The notes: a model not told the origin generated them from the letters alone. A stretch of 64,000 nucleotides of DNA from DATGKG01 sp963851325 (GCA_963851325.1 CAWKOR010000001.1:62001-126000); one strand, 5' to 3'; positions 1 through 8,840 are shown, counted from the stretch's first letter. Numbers and translations: made by a program.

Positions 1-678
1 GACGTTCCGGTCGTCGAACTGGTCACCGACGAGTTGCCCCGACCGGTCGAATATCGGTTGCTGATCGAGCGCATTCGGCGTCTGGACGGTGCCGAGGTCT
101 CCGAGGCGTCGGCTCTACTGGCACAGCGCTTCGGCGACCGGGTGGGCAAGGCTGAACGTATCGCATTGGTCGGATTGCGCGGGGCGGGAAAAACCACGCT
201 CGGCGCAATGCTGGCAAAGCAACTGGGATGGGAATTTCTCGAGATGAGTCGCGAGATCGAAGCCGCGGCGGCGGTCAGCGTCGAAGAGATTTTCGATCTC
301 GGTGGGCAGGCCGCATATCGCCGCTACGAGAGGCGTGCGCTGGAAAGAATCATCGCAAGCCGCAGCCGCGTAGTGCTCGCGACCGGCGGCGGGCTGGTGT
401 CGGAACCTGGGACCTTTGAGCGCCTGCTGGATTCTTTTTATACAATCTGGCTGCAGGCCTCACCTGAAGAGCATTGGGATCGCGTGATTCGACAGGGCGA
501 CCATCGCGTCGAGGGCAGCGGAGACAGCGAAGCGTTGGTCGACATGCGGCGCATTCTCGCCCAGCGCGACTCCCTTTATCGCAAAGCCGACGCGCACCAG
601 AATACGAGCGGCAAGACCGCGCGCCAGTCGCTCAAGGAATTGCTGTCGGTTGTGCGCGAGCGGCGCAATGCATTATAG
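1..678 (+). CDS. boxR: BoxR/BzdR-type regulator, C-terminal shikimate-kinase-like part (5' truncated)
   Basis: The reading frame is open from base 1, so this is the 3' part of a gene that starts upstream of the window. What is visible is a shikimate-kinase-like fold: a P-loop GLRGAGKTTLG, then LEMSREIE and a ATGGGLV stretch, typical of aroK-like proteins. In BoxR/BzdR regulators of aromatic catabolism this domain is fused behind an XRE helix-turn-helix and senses benzoyl-CoA rather than phosphorylating shikimate. The missing N-terminus would have to carry the HTH. The call rests on boxC and boxB following 27 bp downstream on the same strand. A genuine shikimate kinase is the alternative, but the residues before the P-loop (at least 50, linker-like) argue against it. 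Confidence 0.8.
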   Translation, partial: DVPVVELVTDELPRPVEYRLLIERIRRLDGAEVSEASALLAQRFGDRVGKAERIALVGLRGAGKTTLGAMLAKQLGWEFLEMSREIEAAAAVSVEEIFDLGGQAAYRRYERRALERIIASRSRVVLATGGGLVSEPGTFERLLDSFYTIWLQASPEEHWDRVIRQGDHRVEGSGDSEALVDMRRILAQRDSLYRKADAHQNTSGKTARQSLKELLSVVRERRNAL

Positions 679-705
679 TGCATCATCAAATCGGAGTCGG
701 AATCC

Positions 706-2355
706 ATGATCGATTTTCGAACCGAGCCTGCAAAATACCGCCACTGGAAACTCAGCTTCGATGGCCCGGTCGCAACCCTTGCGATGGACGTCGATGAAAA
801 TGGTGGGCTAACGCCGGGCTACGAACTGAAACTGAACTCCTACGACCTGGGCGTCGACATCGAGCTCAACGATGCGGTTCAACGGTTGCGCTTCGAGCAT
901 CCGGAGGTGCGCAGCGTCATCATAAGGTCCGGCAAGGAGCGGGTGTTTTGCGCCGGCGCGAACATCAAGATGCTCGGCCAATCGAGTCATCCGCACAAAG
1001 TGAATTTCTGCAAGTTCACGAATGAGACGCGCAACGCGATCGAGGATGCTACCCACAATTCTGGCCAGTTCTATATGACCGCGGTGAGTGGCGCGTGCGC
1101 GGGTGGGGGCTACGAACTCGCGCTGGCGACCGACTACATAATGATGGCCGACGACGGCTCAACTAACGTCTCGCTGCCGGAACTTCCACTCCTCGCCGTT
1201 CTTCCCGGTACCGGCGGCCTTACGAGGCTGATCGATAAGCGGCTGGTGCGTCGCGATCGCGCGGATTTCTTCTGCACTACCGAAGAAGGGATGCGCGGCA
1301 AACGCGCGGTCGAGTGGCGCCTGGTAGACGAGGTGGTTCCGCGAACGCAACTCCTCGAGGTGGCCTCGCGCAAGGCAACTGAATTCGCGGCGCGTTCGGA
1401 TCGCCCCACGAAACAGCACGGAATCACGCTGAGGCCGCTCGCCCGCACCATCGAGGATGAGCGCATTCGCTATTCGAATCTCACGATCGATCTCGATCGA
1501 GGAAACTCCGCGGCAACCTTCATAGTGCGAGGCCCGCAGCAACCCGCGGCGTCGCGCCTGGAAGATGCGCTCGCGGCTGGGTGCGATTTTTGGCCGCTCG
1601 CGATCGCGCGCGAACTCGAAGACGCCATCCTGCACCTTCGTACCAACGAGGAAACCGTGCGCAGTTGGATCTTCCGCACTGAGGGCGACGTCGCGACGAT
1701 GAGGTCGTACGACGCGCTCCTGCTCGCGCATGCCGACCATTGGCTCATCCGCGAAATCCGCCTCTATCTGAAGCGCGTGCTCAAGCGCATCGACGTCAGT
1801 TCGCGTTCCATCTTTGCGATGATCGAGCCCGGCGCATGCTTCCACGGAACTTTACTCGAACTCGCGCTCGCAGCCGATCGGATTTTCATGCTCAAGGGCA
1901 AGCGCGATGACGATGAACTGCCGGCCGCGACGCTTGGATTTACGGAAATGAATTTTGGCGTTTTGCCGATGTGCAACGGTCTGTCGCGTCTGCAAAGCCG
2001 CTTCCTGGGCGAGCCGCATCGCCTCGCGGAGTTGCGCGCACGGATCGGCGAGCCGATCGGTACCGAACTGGCGGAGGACCTCGGACTAGTCACCTTCACT
2101 CCCGACGATCTCGATTGGGAGGATGAGGTGCGTCTTGCGATTGAGCAACGCGCCGCATTCTCTTCCGACGCGCTGACCGGCATGGAAGCCTCGCTGCGAT
2201 TCGGCGGCCCGGAGACCATCGAGTCGAAAATTTTTGCGCGCTTGTCGGCGTGGCAGAACTGGATTTTTCAGCGTCCCAATGCGGTCGGCGAAAAGGGCGC
2301 GCTGAAGCTTTATGGAACCGGCCAGCGGCCTGAATTCGATCCGCGCCGCGTCTGA
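706..2355 (+). CDS. boxC: Benzoyl-CoA-dihydrodiol lyase BoxC
   Basis: A 549-residue crotonase-superfamily protein, the length expected for BoxC. It opens and hydrolyses the ring of the benzoyl-CoA epoxide/dihydrodiol to 3,4-dehydroadipyl-CoA semialdehyde and formate in aerobic benzoate catabolism. The N-terminal half shows the crotonase oxyanion-hole pattern (RVFCAGANIKML near residue 80, then GACAGGGYELALATDYI near residue 130). A second, degenerate crotonase-like half follows (ACFHGTLLELALAADRIF near residue 380). The start ATG has a GGAG about 9 nt upstream. boxB begins 15 bp after the stop, so the two are co-transcribed. Cytosolic. Confidence 0.93.
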   Translation: MIDFRTEPAKYRHWKLSFDGPVATLAMDVDENGGLTPGYELKLNSYDLGVDIELNDAVQRLRFEHPEVRSVIIRSGKERVFCAGANIKMLGQSSHPHKVNFCKFTNETRNAIEDATHNSGQFYMTAVSGACAGGGYELALATDYIMMADDGSTNVSLPELPLLAVLPGTGGLTRLIDKRLVRRDRADFFCTTEEGMRGKRAVEWRLVDEVVPRTQLLEVASRKATEFAARSDRPTKQHGITLRPLARTIEDERIRYSNLTIDLDRGNSAATFIVRGPQQPAASRLEDALAAGCDFWPLAIARELEDAILHLRTNEETVRSWIFRTEGDVATMRSYDALLLAHADHWLIREIRLYLKRVLKRIDVSSRSIFAMIEPGACFHGTLLELALAADRIFMLKGKRDDDELPAATLGFTEMNFGVLPMCNGLSRLQSRFLGEPHRLAELRARIGEPIGTELAEDLGLVTFTPDDLDWEDEVRLAIEQRAAFSSDALTGMEASLRFGGPETIESKIFARLSAWQNWIFQRPNAVGEKGALKLYGTGQRPEFDPRRV

Positions 2356-2370
2356 GTCACGGAGTACCTG

Positions 2371-3792
2371 ATGTCGATCAACTATTCGGAACTGATTCCT
2401 AACAACGTAAATCTCTCCGATGATCGTCGCCTGCAGCGCGCGCTCGAAGCGTGGCAGCCCAAGTACCTGGAATGGTGGCGCGAGATGGGGCCTGAGGGTT
2501 TCCAGGGGTTCGATGCCTATCTGCGCACCGCGACTTCGGTCGACGCCAAAGGATGGGCGACGTTCGGCTACCTCAAGATGCCGGACTATCGATGGGGAAT
2601 TTTTCTCGCCGAGCAGGACCCGGATCGCCGCATCGGATTCGGTGAGCACAAAGGTGAGCCGGTCTGGCGGGAGGTTCCGGGCGAACATCGCGGAGTCTTG
2701 CGTCGCTTGGTGGTGACGCAAGGCGATACCGAGCCGGCGTCGGTTGAGCAGCAGCGTCATCTCGGCAAGACCTGCCCGTCGCTTTACGATTTGCGCAATC
2801 TGTTTCAGGTCAACGTCGAGGAAGGCCGTCATCTGTGGGCAATGGTGTACCTGCTGCACGCGTTTTTCGGGCGTGACGGACGCGAGGAAGCCGAGACCCT
2901 GCTGGAACGCCGCTCCGGCAGCGCCGACCATCCGCGCATCCTCGGCGCCTTCAACGAGAAGACCCCGGACTGGTTATCCTACTTTATGTTTACCCACTTC
3001 ACCGATCGCGACGGTAAGTACCAGCTTGCCAGCCTCGCCGAGTCGGGATTCGATCCGCTCGCGCGCACCTGCCGCTTCATGCTGACCGAGGAAGCGCATC
3101 ATCTTTTCGTCGGCGAATCCGGGATCGGACGGGTGATTGCGCGCACCTGCGAGCTGATGAAGCAGCACGACACCCACCGCGTCGGCGAGTATGGCGGTAT
3201 CGATCTCGAGGTGATTCAGAAATACGTGAACTTCCATTTTTCGGTCTCGCTCGATCTTTTCGGCTCCGAGCTCTCGACCAATGCTGCCAACTATTTCAGC
3301 TCCGGCCTGAAAGGCCGTTTCAAGGAAGAGGATCGCGACGACGATCATCGCTTGACCACGATGACCCGCACGGTGCTGAAACCGGAAGGCAATTCGATCG
3401 TCGAGAGCGAGCAGCCCGCGCTGCTGGCATTGAATGAGACTCTGCGCGATTCCTACATCGCCGACTGCGAACGCGCACTGGTGCGATGGAACAAGATCAT
3501 CCGCGAGGCCGGGGTCGATTTCGAGTTGAAGCTGCCGCATCGCGGATTTCATCGCGCAATCGGCGAATTTCGCGGTGTGAGAGTCACCCCCAGCGGCGAC
3601 ATCATCGCGGAAGCCGAATGGCAGAATCGTCAGTCGCAGTGGCTGCCGACGCAGGCGGATCGCGAATTCGTCGCGTCGCTGATGAAGCCGGAGACGCGAC
3701 CCGGTAAATTCGCGGGATGGATCGCGCCGCCGATTCGTGGGATTAATCTTCAGCCGATCCATTTCGAATATGTGATGCTTCCGCGCAACTGA
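2371..3792 (+). CDS. boxB: Benzoyl-CoA 2,3-epoxidase oxygenase subunit BoxB
   Basis: A 473-residue diiron oxygenase of the BoxB family. With reductase BoxA (not in the window) it epoxidises benzoyl-CoA using O2 and NADPH. Two ExxH diiron motifs are visible: E151-G-R-H154 and E241-A-H-H244, with E121 and D212 also in place. These match, with an offset of one, the ligand positions I recall for the Azoarcus evansii enzyme (E120, E150, H153, D211, E240, H243). It sits 15 bp behind boxC. boxA, the semialdehyde dehydrogenase and benzoate-CoA ligase would be expected to the left of the window. Confidence 0.94.
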   Translation: MSINYSELIPNNVNLSDDRRLQRALEAWQPKYLEWWREMGPEGFQGFDAYLRTATSVDAKGWATFGYLKMPDYRWGIFLAEQDPDRRIGFGEHKGEPVWREVPGEHRGVLRRLVVTQGDTEPASVEQQRHLGKTCPSLYDLRNLFQVNVEEGRHLWAMVYLLHAFFGRDGREEAETLLERRSGSADHPRILGAFNEKTPDWLSYFMFTHFTDRDGKYQLASLAESGFDPLARTCRFMLTEEAHHLFVGESGIGRVIARTCELMKQHDTHRVGEYGGIDLEVIQKYVNFHFSVSLDLFGSELSTNAANYFSSGLKGRFKEEDRDDDHRLTTMTRTVLKPEGNSIVESEQPALLALNETLRDSYIADCERALVRWNKIIREAGVDFELKLPHRGFHRAIGEFRGVRVTPSGDIIAEAEWQNRQSQWLPTQADREFVASLMKPETRPGKFAGWIAPPIRGINLQPIHFEYVMLPRN

Positions 3793-3821
3793 AAAATATC
3801 GTCGGCAAGGCAGGTGTTCTA

Positions 3822-4220
3822 ATGGGTGCAGCAGAAAACAAACAGGTCATCACCAACATGTTCGCGGAACTCGCCAAGGGCAATGGCGCCGCTTTCCTGG
3901 ATACGATGGCCGACGACGTGAAGTATACGCTCCAGGGCAGGACCAAATTCTCAGGCACGATGAACGGCAAGCAGGAAGTGATGACCAAGCTGCTCGGCCC
4001 GCTGGGCGCCGCACTCGAAGGCGGCATTGCGCTGACTCCCTACGACTTCATCGCCGAGGGTGACTATGTGGTCATGCTGGCTAACGGCAAGGCGACGACC
4101 AAGGGCGGCAAATCTTACAACAACAGCTATTGCCATGTTTTTCGTATTGTCGGCGGCAAAGTGAAGGAGATCAACGAATACCTCGATACCGCGCTAGTCG
4201 ACGAGGCGTTCGGCAAGTAG
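3822..4220 (+). CDS. SnoaL/NTF2-like fold protein
   Basis: A 132-residue protein of SnoaL/NTF2-like length and pattern: an N-terminal helix (NKQVITNMFAELAKG), DTMADDVKYTL, and a C-terminal HVFRIVGGKVKEINEYLDT typical of the family. The members include ketosteroid-isomerase-like enzymes and many proteins of unknown role, so no reaction can be assigned. It starts 29 bp after boxB on the same strand and is followed by a hairpin terminator, so it may be the last gene of the box transcript. An accessory role in aromatic degradation is inference from position only. Confidence 0.75.
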   Translation: MGAAENKQVITNMFAELAKGNGAAFLDTMADDVKYTLQGRTKFSGTMNGKQEVMTKLLGPLGAALEGGIALTPYDFIAEGDYVVMLANGKATTKGGKSYNNSYCHVFRIVGGKVKEINEYLDTALVDEAFGK

Positions 4221-4239
4221 AAAAGCGCTACGATTTGTA

Positions 4240-4276
4240 CGCCTGCCATCCAAAAAACCGGTGGCGGGCGTTTCTC
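4240..4276 (+). terminator. Probable intrinsic terminator after the box operon
   Basis: The arms CGCCTGCCA (4240-4248) and TGGCGGGCG (4262-4270) pair over nine positions with one mismatch. A 13-nt A-rich loop separates them, and a T-rich run TTTCT follows. It lies 20 bp downstream of the SnoaL-like gene and ahead of the RBS of the CoA-transferase gene, so it probably separates the two units. Confidence 0.55.
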
Positions 4277-4333
4277 TATTCCGCGTGGTTCGGATTAGAG
4301 TTCGGCTAATAGAGCCGATCTGGAGGCTGACTA

Positions 4334-5581
4334 ATGGCGAATAAACCGCGGATGCTCGAAGGATATCGCGTGCTGGATTTCACCCAGTTTGTGGCAGGCC
4401 CGACCTGCACCCGGCTGCTCGGCGAGATGGGCGCCGAGGTCATCAAGCTCGAACTTGCGCCGGCGGGCGATCGCGTGCGCGCGGGAGGCCTTAAGTCGCA
4501 GGCGCCCGAGCACAAGGACTCGAGCCACAGCACCTATTACCTGCAGCACAACCATTCGAAGCTCAGCTTCGCGATCGATCTGAAGAAGCCCGGCGCGCGC
4601 GAGATCGTGATGGCGATGCTGCCGCAGGTCGACGTGGTGGTCGAGAATTTCGCGCCCCACGTCATCGACCGGCTCGGCTTCTCCTACGAAGAGATCAAGA
4701 AGGTTAATCCGAAGATCATCATGTGCTCCATTTCGATGGCGGGGCAGACCGGGCCGCTCTCGTACAAGGCCGGTTACGATTTCATCGGCCAGGCCTATGC
4801 GGGAGTGACCGACGGCATCGGCGAGGCGGATGGCGCGCCGGCGATGACGACGATGGCGATTGGCGATGTTTCCACCGGCGTCGCGGCCGCGATGGCGGTT
4901 GGTTTCGCGCTGGTGCATCGCGAGCGCACCGGCGAAGGCCAGTACCTCGATGCTTCGTTGCTCGACACCTACTTCCACATGCACGAGCAGAATGTTGCGT
5001 CGGTCTCGTTGCGAGGCGACAAGTATCGTCCGCGCCGCAGTGGCTCGCTCCATCCCGATGGCGGGCCGACCGGCTCCTATCGCTATCGAGACGATCAGTA
5101 TGTCTTCCTCACGGTGGTGCCGCATCAATGGCCGCAATTGGTGCGCGCGATGGGCATGCCCGAGTTGGCGACCGATCCGCGTTTCAAGAATGCGCGCGGG
5201 CGGCGCGACAACCGGTTTGAACTTCGCGAGGTCATCGAGAAATGGCTGGCGGGTTTTCCTACTCGCGATGATGCCATCGCGGCGCTCGACAAGGAACGGG
5301 TGCCATGCGCGCCGGTGCTATCGGTTAACGAAGCCGTCAAGCATCCGCATATGAACGAACGCAAAACCGTCCGCTGGGTGCAGGATCCGGAGCTCGGCAA
5401 GGTCGCGCTTCCGGGCGTGCCGGTGAAATTTTCTGCGTGGCCGGATAAGACCGAGGTTCGCGCGGCGCGGCTGGGTGAGGACAACGAACGCGTGCTGCAT
5501 GAGCTGCTGAAGATGCCGGACGATCAGATCAAGCAGCTCTATGCCGACGGCATCCTGGTGCGCGATTCAAATTTGAAATAG
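4334..5581 (+). CDS. Family III CoA-transferase (CaiB/BaiF type)
   Basis: A 415-residue class III CoA-transferase. It begins with LEGYRVLDFTQFVAGPTCTR and has the family pattern around the catalytic aspartate, AIGDVSTG, with D178 predicted to form the aspartyl-CoA intermediate. Other family signatures are NPKIIMCSISMAGQTGPL and GEGQYLDASLLDT. A strong RBS (GGAGG, 8 nt upstream) fixes the start. Substrate specificity cannot be read from sequence. Its position next to the box genes suggests CoA transfer onto a carboxylic acid such as an aromatic or branched acid, but formyl-, carnitine- or steroid-type acids are equally possible. Confidence 0.88.
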   Translation: MANKPRMLEGYRVLDFTQFVAGPTCTRLLGEMGAEVIKLELAPAGDRVRAGGLKSQAPEHKDSSHSTYYLQHNHSKLSFAIDLKKPGAREIVMAMLPQVDVVVENFAPHVIDRLGFSYEEIKKVNPKIIMCSISMAGQTGPLSYKAGYDFIGQAYAGVTDGIGEADGAPAMTTMAIGDVSTGVAAAMAVGFALVHRERTGEGQYLDASLLDTYFHMHEQNVASVSLRGDKYRPRRSGSLHPDGGPTGSYRYRDDQYVFLTVVPHQWPQLVRAMGMPELATDPRFKNARGRRDNRFELREVIEKWLAGFPTRDDAIAALDKERVPCAPVLSVNEAVKHPHMNERKTVRWVQDPELGKVALPGVPVKFSAWPDKTEVRAARLGEDNERVLHELLKMPDDQIKQLYADGILVRDSNLK

Positions 5582-5604
5582 TCGCCCCGAAGCGATCGAT
5601 CACC

Positions 5605-6462
5605 TCATACGTACAGCCCGGCCAAGCGGGTAAGTTCCGCTTCGTATTGATCCGGCTTCAACTGATTCGGGACGCCGACCGCGAACCGATGCGCGCCCGC
5701 TTTCGCGTAGTCGTCGAGGCCCTTCTGGACGGCTGCGCGGTCGCCCTGCACGAAGCCCATTGCAGTGATGTCCAGCTTCGCGAAGTCGCGTCCCGCCGCA
5801 TCGCATTCGCGTCGAAGTTCCTCGAGCTTGTTTTTGAGGTAGGTGTGCGGCACGCCGATCGGGCACCATCCGTCGGCCCACTTCGCGACGCGCTTGAGTG
5901 CGTTCTTGTCGAGGCTGCCGATGAGCACCGGTGGTCCGGGCTGCTGGATCGGTTTGGGATTGCAGCGGACCGGAGTGAACTTGACGTATTTGCCGTCGAA
6001 CGATGCCTCGTCCTTTGACCACAACTCGCGCATCGCGGCGATGCACTCCGCGGTCTGGGTCCATCGTCGCGGAAAATCGACGCCGAGAAGTTCCGATTCC
6101 TCGCGCAGCCAGCCCGCGCCGATGCCGAACAGGAAGCGCCCGCCGGAGAACGCGTCCAGGGTGGCGACTTCTTTCGCGGTGACGATCGCATTGCGCTCGG
6201 GAACCAGGCAGATGCCGGTGGCGACTTTCAAATTGGTCGTCACCGCGGCTGCCATGCTAAGCGCGACGAACGGATCGCACATTTGCGAATAGACATTTGG
6301 AATCGGCCCGTTGGTGCCGGGAAAGGGCGTCTTCGGATTCACCGGCAAAATCGGATGCTCTGGAATCCATAAGGACTCGAAGCCCAATTGCTCGGCCTTG
6401 CGCGCGAACGACGCCGGGTTCGCGGTGTATCCGGTGAATGGCATCAACAGTCCGATCTTCAT
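5605..6462 (-). CDS. LLM-class (F420-dependent type) oxidoreductase
   Basis: A 285-residue luciferase-like TIM-barrel oxidoreductase. It shows KIGLLMPFTGY at the N-terminus, the WIPEHPI segment, SGGRFLFGIGAGWLREE, which is the hallmark of F420-dependent mycobacterial-type members, and a late WADGWCPIG. It should use F420 or FMN to oxidise or reduce an organic substrate in the cytosol; the substrate is unknown. Two in-frame ATGs lie 6 bp apart (6468 and 6462). The second is chosen because AAGGA sits about 8 nt before it and only 2 nt before the first. The two dioxygenase genes lie just upstream on the same strand, the nearer one ending 6 to 12 bp before this start, so it probably ends a three-gene minus-strand unit. 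Confidence 0.87.
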   Translation of the reverse strand: MKIGLLMPFTGYTANPASFARKAEQLGFESLWIPEHPILPVNPKTPFPGTNGPIPNVYSQMCDPFVALSMAAAVTTNLKVATGICLVPERNAIVTAKEVATLDAFSGGRFLFGIGAGWLREESELLGVDFPRRWTQTAECIAAMRELWSKDEASFDGKYVKFTPVRCNPKPIQQPGPPVLIGSLDKNALKRVAKWADGWCPIGVPHTYLKNKLEELRRECDAAGRDFAKLDITAMGFVQGDRAAVQKGLDDYAKAGAHRFAVGVPNQLKPDQYEAELTRLAGLYV

Positions 6463-6474
6463 GTGCATCTTCCT

Positions 6475-7287
6475 TCACGAATTCGAAGTAGGTGGGGGTG
6501 GAGTCGGCGGCGACGCGAGCCTGGTCAACTCGCGCAAATGAGGATGGCCCGCGGGCTGGTAGCTATAGAGCAGGGCGCGGCGATCGGCGCCGGTGCGATT
6601 CGGCAATGAGCGATGCACCAGGAACGGCCCGAAGAACGCCACGCTGCCGGCGGGCACTTCGAGCGGGAGCAGCCGCGATTGATCGTACTTGCCCGGATCC
6701 ATTTCGAGGCTGCCGAATCCGTCTATCGATCGGCGCTCCTGCAAACCTTCGCGATGACTGCCCGGCACCACCTCGAGGCATCCATTTTCGACGGTGGCGT
6801 CGTCGAGGAAGAGCATCGCGGTCGCGACCTTCGAGGCAATCTTCGTCAGGTCGCACCAATACGGAAAATCCTGGTGCAGTACGATGGGGCCGCCGTTGTG
6901 CGCGCGCTTGAGGTTCAGCTTCTCGGTAAACAGCGCGAGGTCGTTTTCGCCGACGACGTCCTTGCACGGATCGAGCAGCCGCGAATCCATCGCCCATCGA
7001 TGCAACTCCTCGCTCAGATGCGCAAAGGGCTCCAGGCCCTGGACCAGATCGGCGTCGCCCGGTTCCCATTTGACGATCGTCTCCAGCCGCCGCTGAATCT
7101 CGAACATGTAGCTGCCGACGGTATGCTTGGTGCGGCGTTTCTCAGTGAGCAGCCGCTGGACGAGCGCTTCGCAAGCATCGCAAATGGCGCGAACCTCGGC
7201 GGCATTGAACACATTGCGCCGCATCACGAAACCGCGTTGTTCGAGCTCGGCCTTCTCCGTCTCGTCAAACCTGAAAGTCTGGTGCAC
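6475..7287 (-). CDS. Phytanoyl-CoA dioxygenase (PhyH) family protein 1
   Basis: A 270-residue Fe(II)/2-oxoglutarate dioxygenase of the PhyH family. The facial triad is visible: HQDFPYW supplies the H-x-D pair in the middle, and FLVHRSLPNRT near the C-terminus gives the distal His. An arginine follows (DRRALLYSYQ) where 2-oxoglutarate is usually bound. ENGCLEVVPGSHREG is the usual PhyH strand-turn. The C-terminus ends in a Pro/Thr/Ser tail. It lies 33 bp downstream of a second PhyH gene with which it shares only family-level similarity. Hydroxylation of a lipid or natural-product substrate is likely; the specific substrate is unknown. Confidence 0.87.
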   Translation of the reverse strand: MHQTFRFDETEKAELEQRGFVMRRNVFNAAEVRAICDACEALVQRLLTEKRRTKHTVGSYMFEIQRRLETIVKWEPGDADLVQGLEPFAHLSEELHRWAMDSRLLDPCKDVVGENDLALFTEKLNLKRAHNGGPIVLHQDFPYWCDLTKIASKVATAMLFLDDATVENGCLEVVPGSHREGLQERRSIDGFGSLEMDPGKYDQSRLLPLEVPAGSVAFFGPFLVHRSLPNRTGADRRALLYSYQPAGHPHLRELTRLASPPTPPPPTSNS

Positions 7288-7320
7288 TGTTTTGGCCTCC
7301 GCCGCAGCGGCGTTGAGAGC

Positions 7321-8091
7321 TTAGCGCTTTAGCGGTTGGCGTTGCCATTCGTTGGAATAAGCGCGCCGGACGCGGGCGCTCCGATTAGGTCCCGATGAAT
7401 GCAGCGTCCGGCAATGATGGAAGACCGCGCCGCCGGCGGGAACCGGCGCGGGGACCGCCAGCGCATTGTCGACGCCCTCAACCGACACGACATGTCTCGC
7501 GAAGTCGCCGCCGGTCGCCTGATGCTCGCGAACGCCGCTGCGATGCGAACCGGGAATGAAACTCATACAGCCGCTCTCGACGGTCGCAGGATCCAGCGGC
7601 ATCCAGCACGAGGTCGCGTGATACCTGAAAGAGCGGTCCCAGTAGGCCTCATCCTGATGCCATGGGAGCGCGCCATTGTCGTTGTCGCGCGGAGGCTTGC
7701 GAATCATGTGGCCCCATCCGCGCATGTCTGTGAGTTCGAGGCCTAGAAGAATCGAGGCGAGTTGGCGTCCATTGCGCCAGAATGCGGTTTTGCGCAGCTC
7801 GGGGAATTTCAGCTCGGGAAGCAGGATTTGCTTTTGCGAATCGACTTCGGAGGTGCCGTTGGGGGAAGTGCCGTTGGGGCGTACGATGTCGACGAAAGCG
7901 CCCGGGACCGGGTTGATGCGTTCGGCAAACAAACGGTCGTAAATCTCGCCCAACCAGGCGAGTTCGGCGTCGGTGGTGATGCGCTCGATCGAGGTGAAAC
8001 CGCATTCGCGGAATTGCTCGCACTGGGCCGGCGAAAGGCTGACCGGAAATTCGACTTCGGGCCGCCGCGTCATCAATTCTTCGATGGTCAA
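7321..8091 (-). CDS. Phytanoyl-CoA dioxygenase (PhyH) family protein 2
   Basis: A 256-residue PhyH-family Fe(II)/2-oxoglutarate dioxygenase. It has the metal-binding WHQDEAYW (H-x-D), the ESGCMSFIPGSHRSG turn, and the distal HHCRTLHSSGPN His with a following Arg-rich RSARVRRAY. It is the first gene of the minus-strand unit with PhyH 1 and the LLM oxidoreductase. A 15-bp tandem duplication inside the gene (GTGCCGTTGGGG at 7853 and 7868 on the plus strand) repeats the peptide NGTS as NGTSPNGTS, probably a loop insertion. The pair may oxidise sequential or related substrates; that is inference. Confidence 0.87.
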   Translation of the reverse strand: MTIEELMTRRPEVEFPVSLSPAQCEQFRECGFTSIERITTDAELAWLGEIYDRLFAERINPVPGAFVDIVRPNGTSPNGTSEVDSQKQILLPELKFPELRKTAFWRNGRQLASILLGLELTDMRGWGHMIRKPPRDNDNGALPWHQDEAYWDRSFRYHATSCWMPLDPATVESGCMSFIPGSHRSGVREHQATGGDFARHVVSVEGVDNALAVPAPVPAGGAVFHHCRTLHSSGPNRSARVRRAYSNEWQRQPLKR

Positions 8092-8124
8092 GGCATTCTC
8101 CCCGCTTCCGTTTTTCTACAATGA

Positions 8125-8141
8125 GGCGACCCCCGGTCGCC
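8125..8141. promoter_or_regulatory. Palindrome in divergent promoter region
   Basis: GGCGACC, three Cs, then GGTCGCC form a perfect 7-bp inverted repeat. It lies about 33 bp upstream of the PhyH 2 start (minus strand) and about 130 bp upstream of the double-cupin gene (plus strand). This position fits an operator for a dimeric regulator of one or both transcripts. The palindrome itself is seen; its function is inferred. Confidence 0.3.
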
Positions 8142-8273
8142 ACCCTTCATTTGGTATTTTGGGTGCGAAAAACGCAACCGCGCAACGGTCCCACCTCGTC
8201 CTGACCCTCCTTGACTCTGGACTGCGGTCGAGGGTCTATCCTGAGATTCATGTCGAGCATTTGGAGATAGCGC

Positions 8274-8840
8274 GTGGAAACTCCCGAGGTATACCAGATC
8301 GCTTCTGAAAACGAATTCGTGCGAATCGTTCAGGTCACGCTCGCGAAAAATCAGCGACCGCCACGATACACACCCGCCGCGATGCCGATGGTGCGCATCA
8401 TCTTCGATTCAGATGATCCTCGTCTCGCCCGCGGCAGCACGCACTACTGCGAGGCGATGCCCGATGATGCAGGACATACCGCGCGCGAGATTCGGGTCGA
8501 GCTGAAATCCGCTCCCGGAGCCACGCCCATGAAACTGGATGCGGTGTGGGTCGATCCCGCGCGCTACAAGATCGACTTCGAGAACGAGCGGGTGCGAATC
8601 GTGCGCTTGGGCTTCGGGCCGCACGAGAAGGGCATGATGGTGGAGCATCCGCCACGCGTTCTGGTGACATTGACGGACGTCGCGGTGAAGTTGCTCTACG
8701 ATGACGGCCGCACCGATGAACGGGGCGCTCCCGCGGGCGTCGCGGCATGGCTGGAGCGCGAGACGCTGCAAACCGAAAATGCGCATGCTGAACCGCTCGA
8801 AGTAGTTCTCATCGAACCGAAGAACGGGCACCCACTGTGA
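8274..8840 (+). CDS. Double-cupin-like protein of unknown function
   Basis: A 188-residue protein starting at GTG. It is built of two similar halves. Half one has YQIASENEFVRIVQVTL and half two YKIDFENERVRIVRLGFGPHEKGMMVEHP, the latter followed by VLVTLTDVAVKLLYDDG and LEVVLIEPK as in single-domain cupins. Only the second half keeps possible metal-binding histidines (PHEK and EHPPR); the first half looks degenerate. It is divergent from the PhyH genes. No reaction can be assigned. Confidence 0.7.
   Translation: METPEVYQIASENEFVRIVQVTLAKNQRPPRYTPAAMPMVRIIFDSDDPRLARGSTHYCEAMPDDAGHTAREIRVELKSAPGATPMKLDAVWVDPARYKIDFENERVRIVRLGFGPHEKGMMVEHPPRVLVTLTDVAVKLLYDDGRTDERGAPAGVAAWLERETLQTENAHAEPLEVVLIEPKNGHPL

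Noticed and set aside
7399..7746. Plus-strand ORF antisense to the PhyH gene
   Set aside because: Shadow frame of the PhyH coding strand, no RBS, no family features; the same holds for the other antisense frames through long genes.
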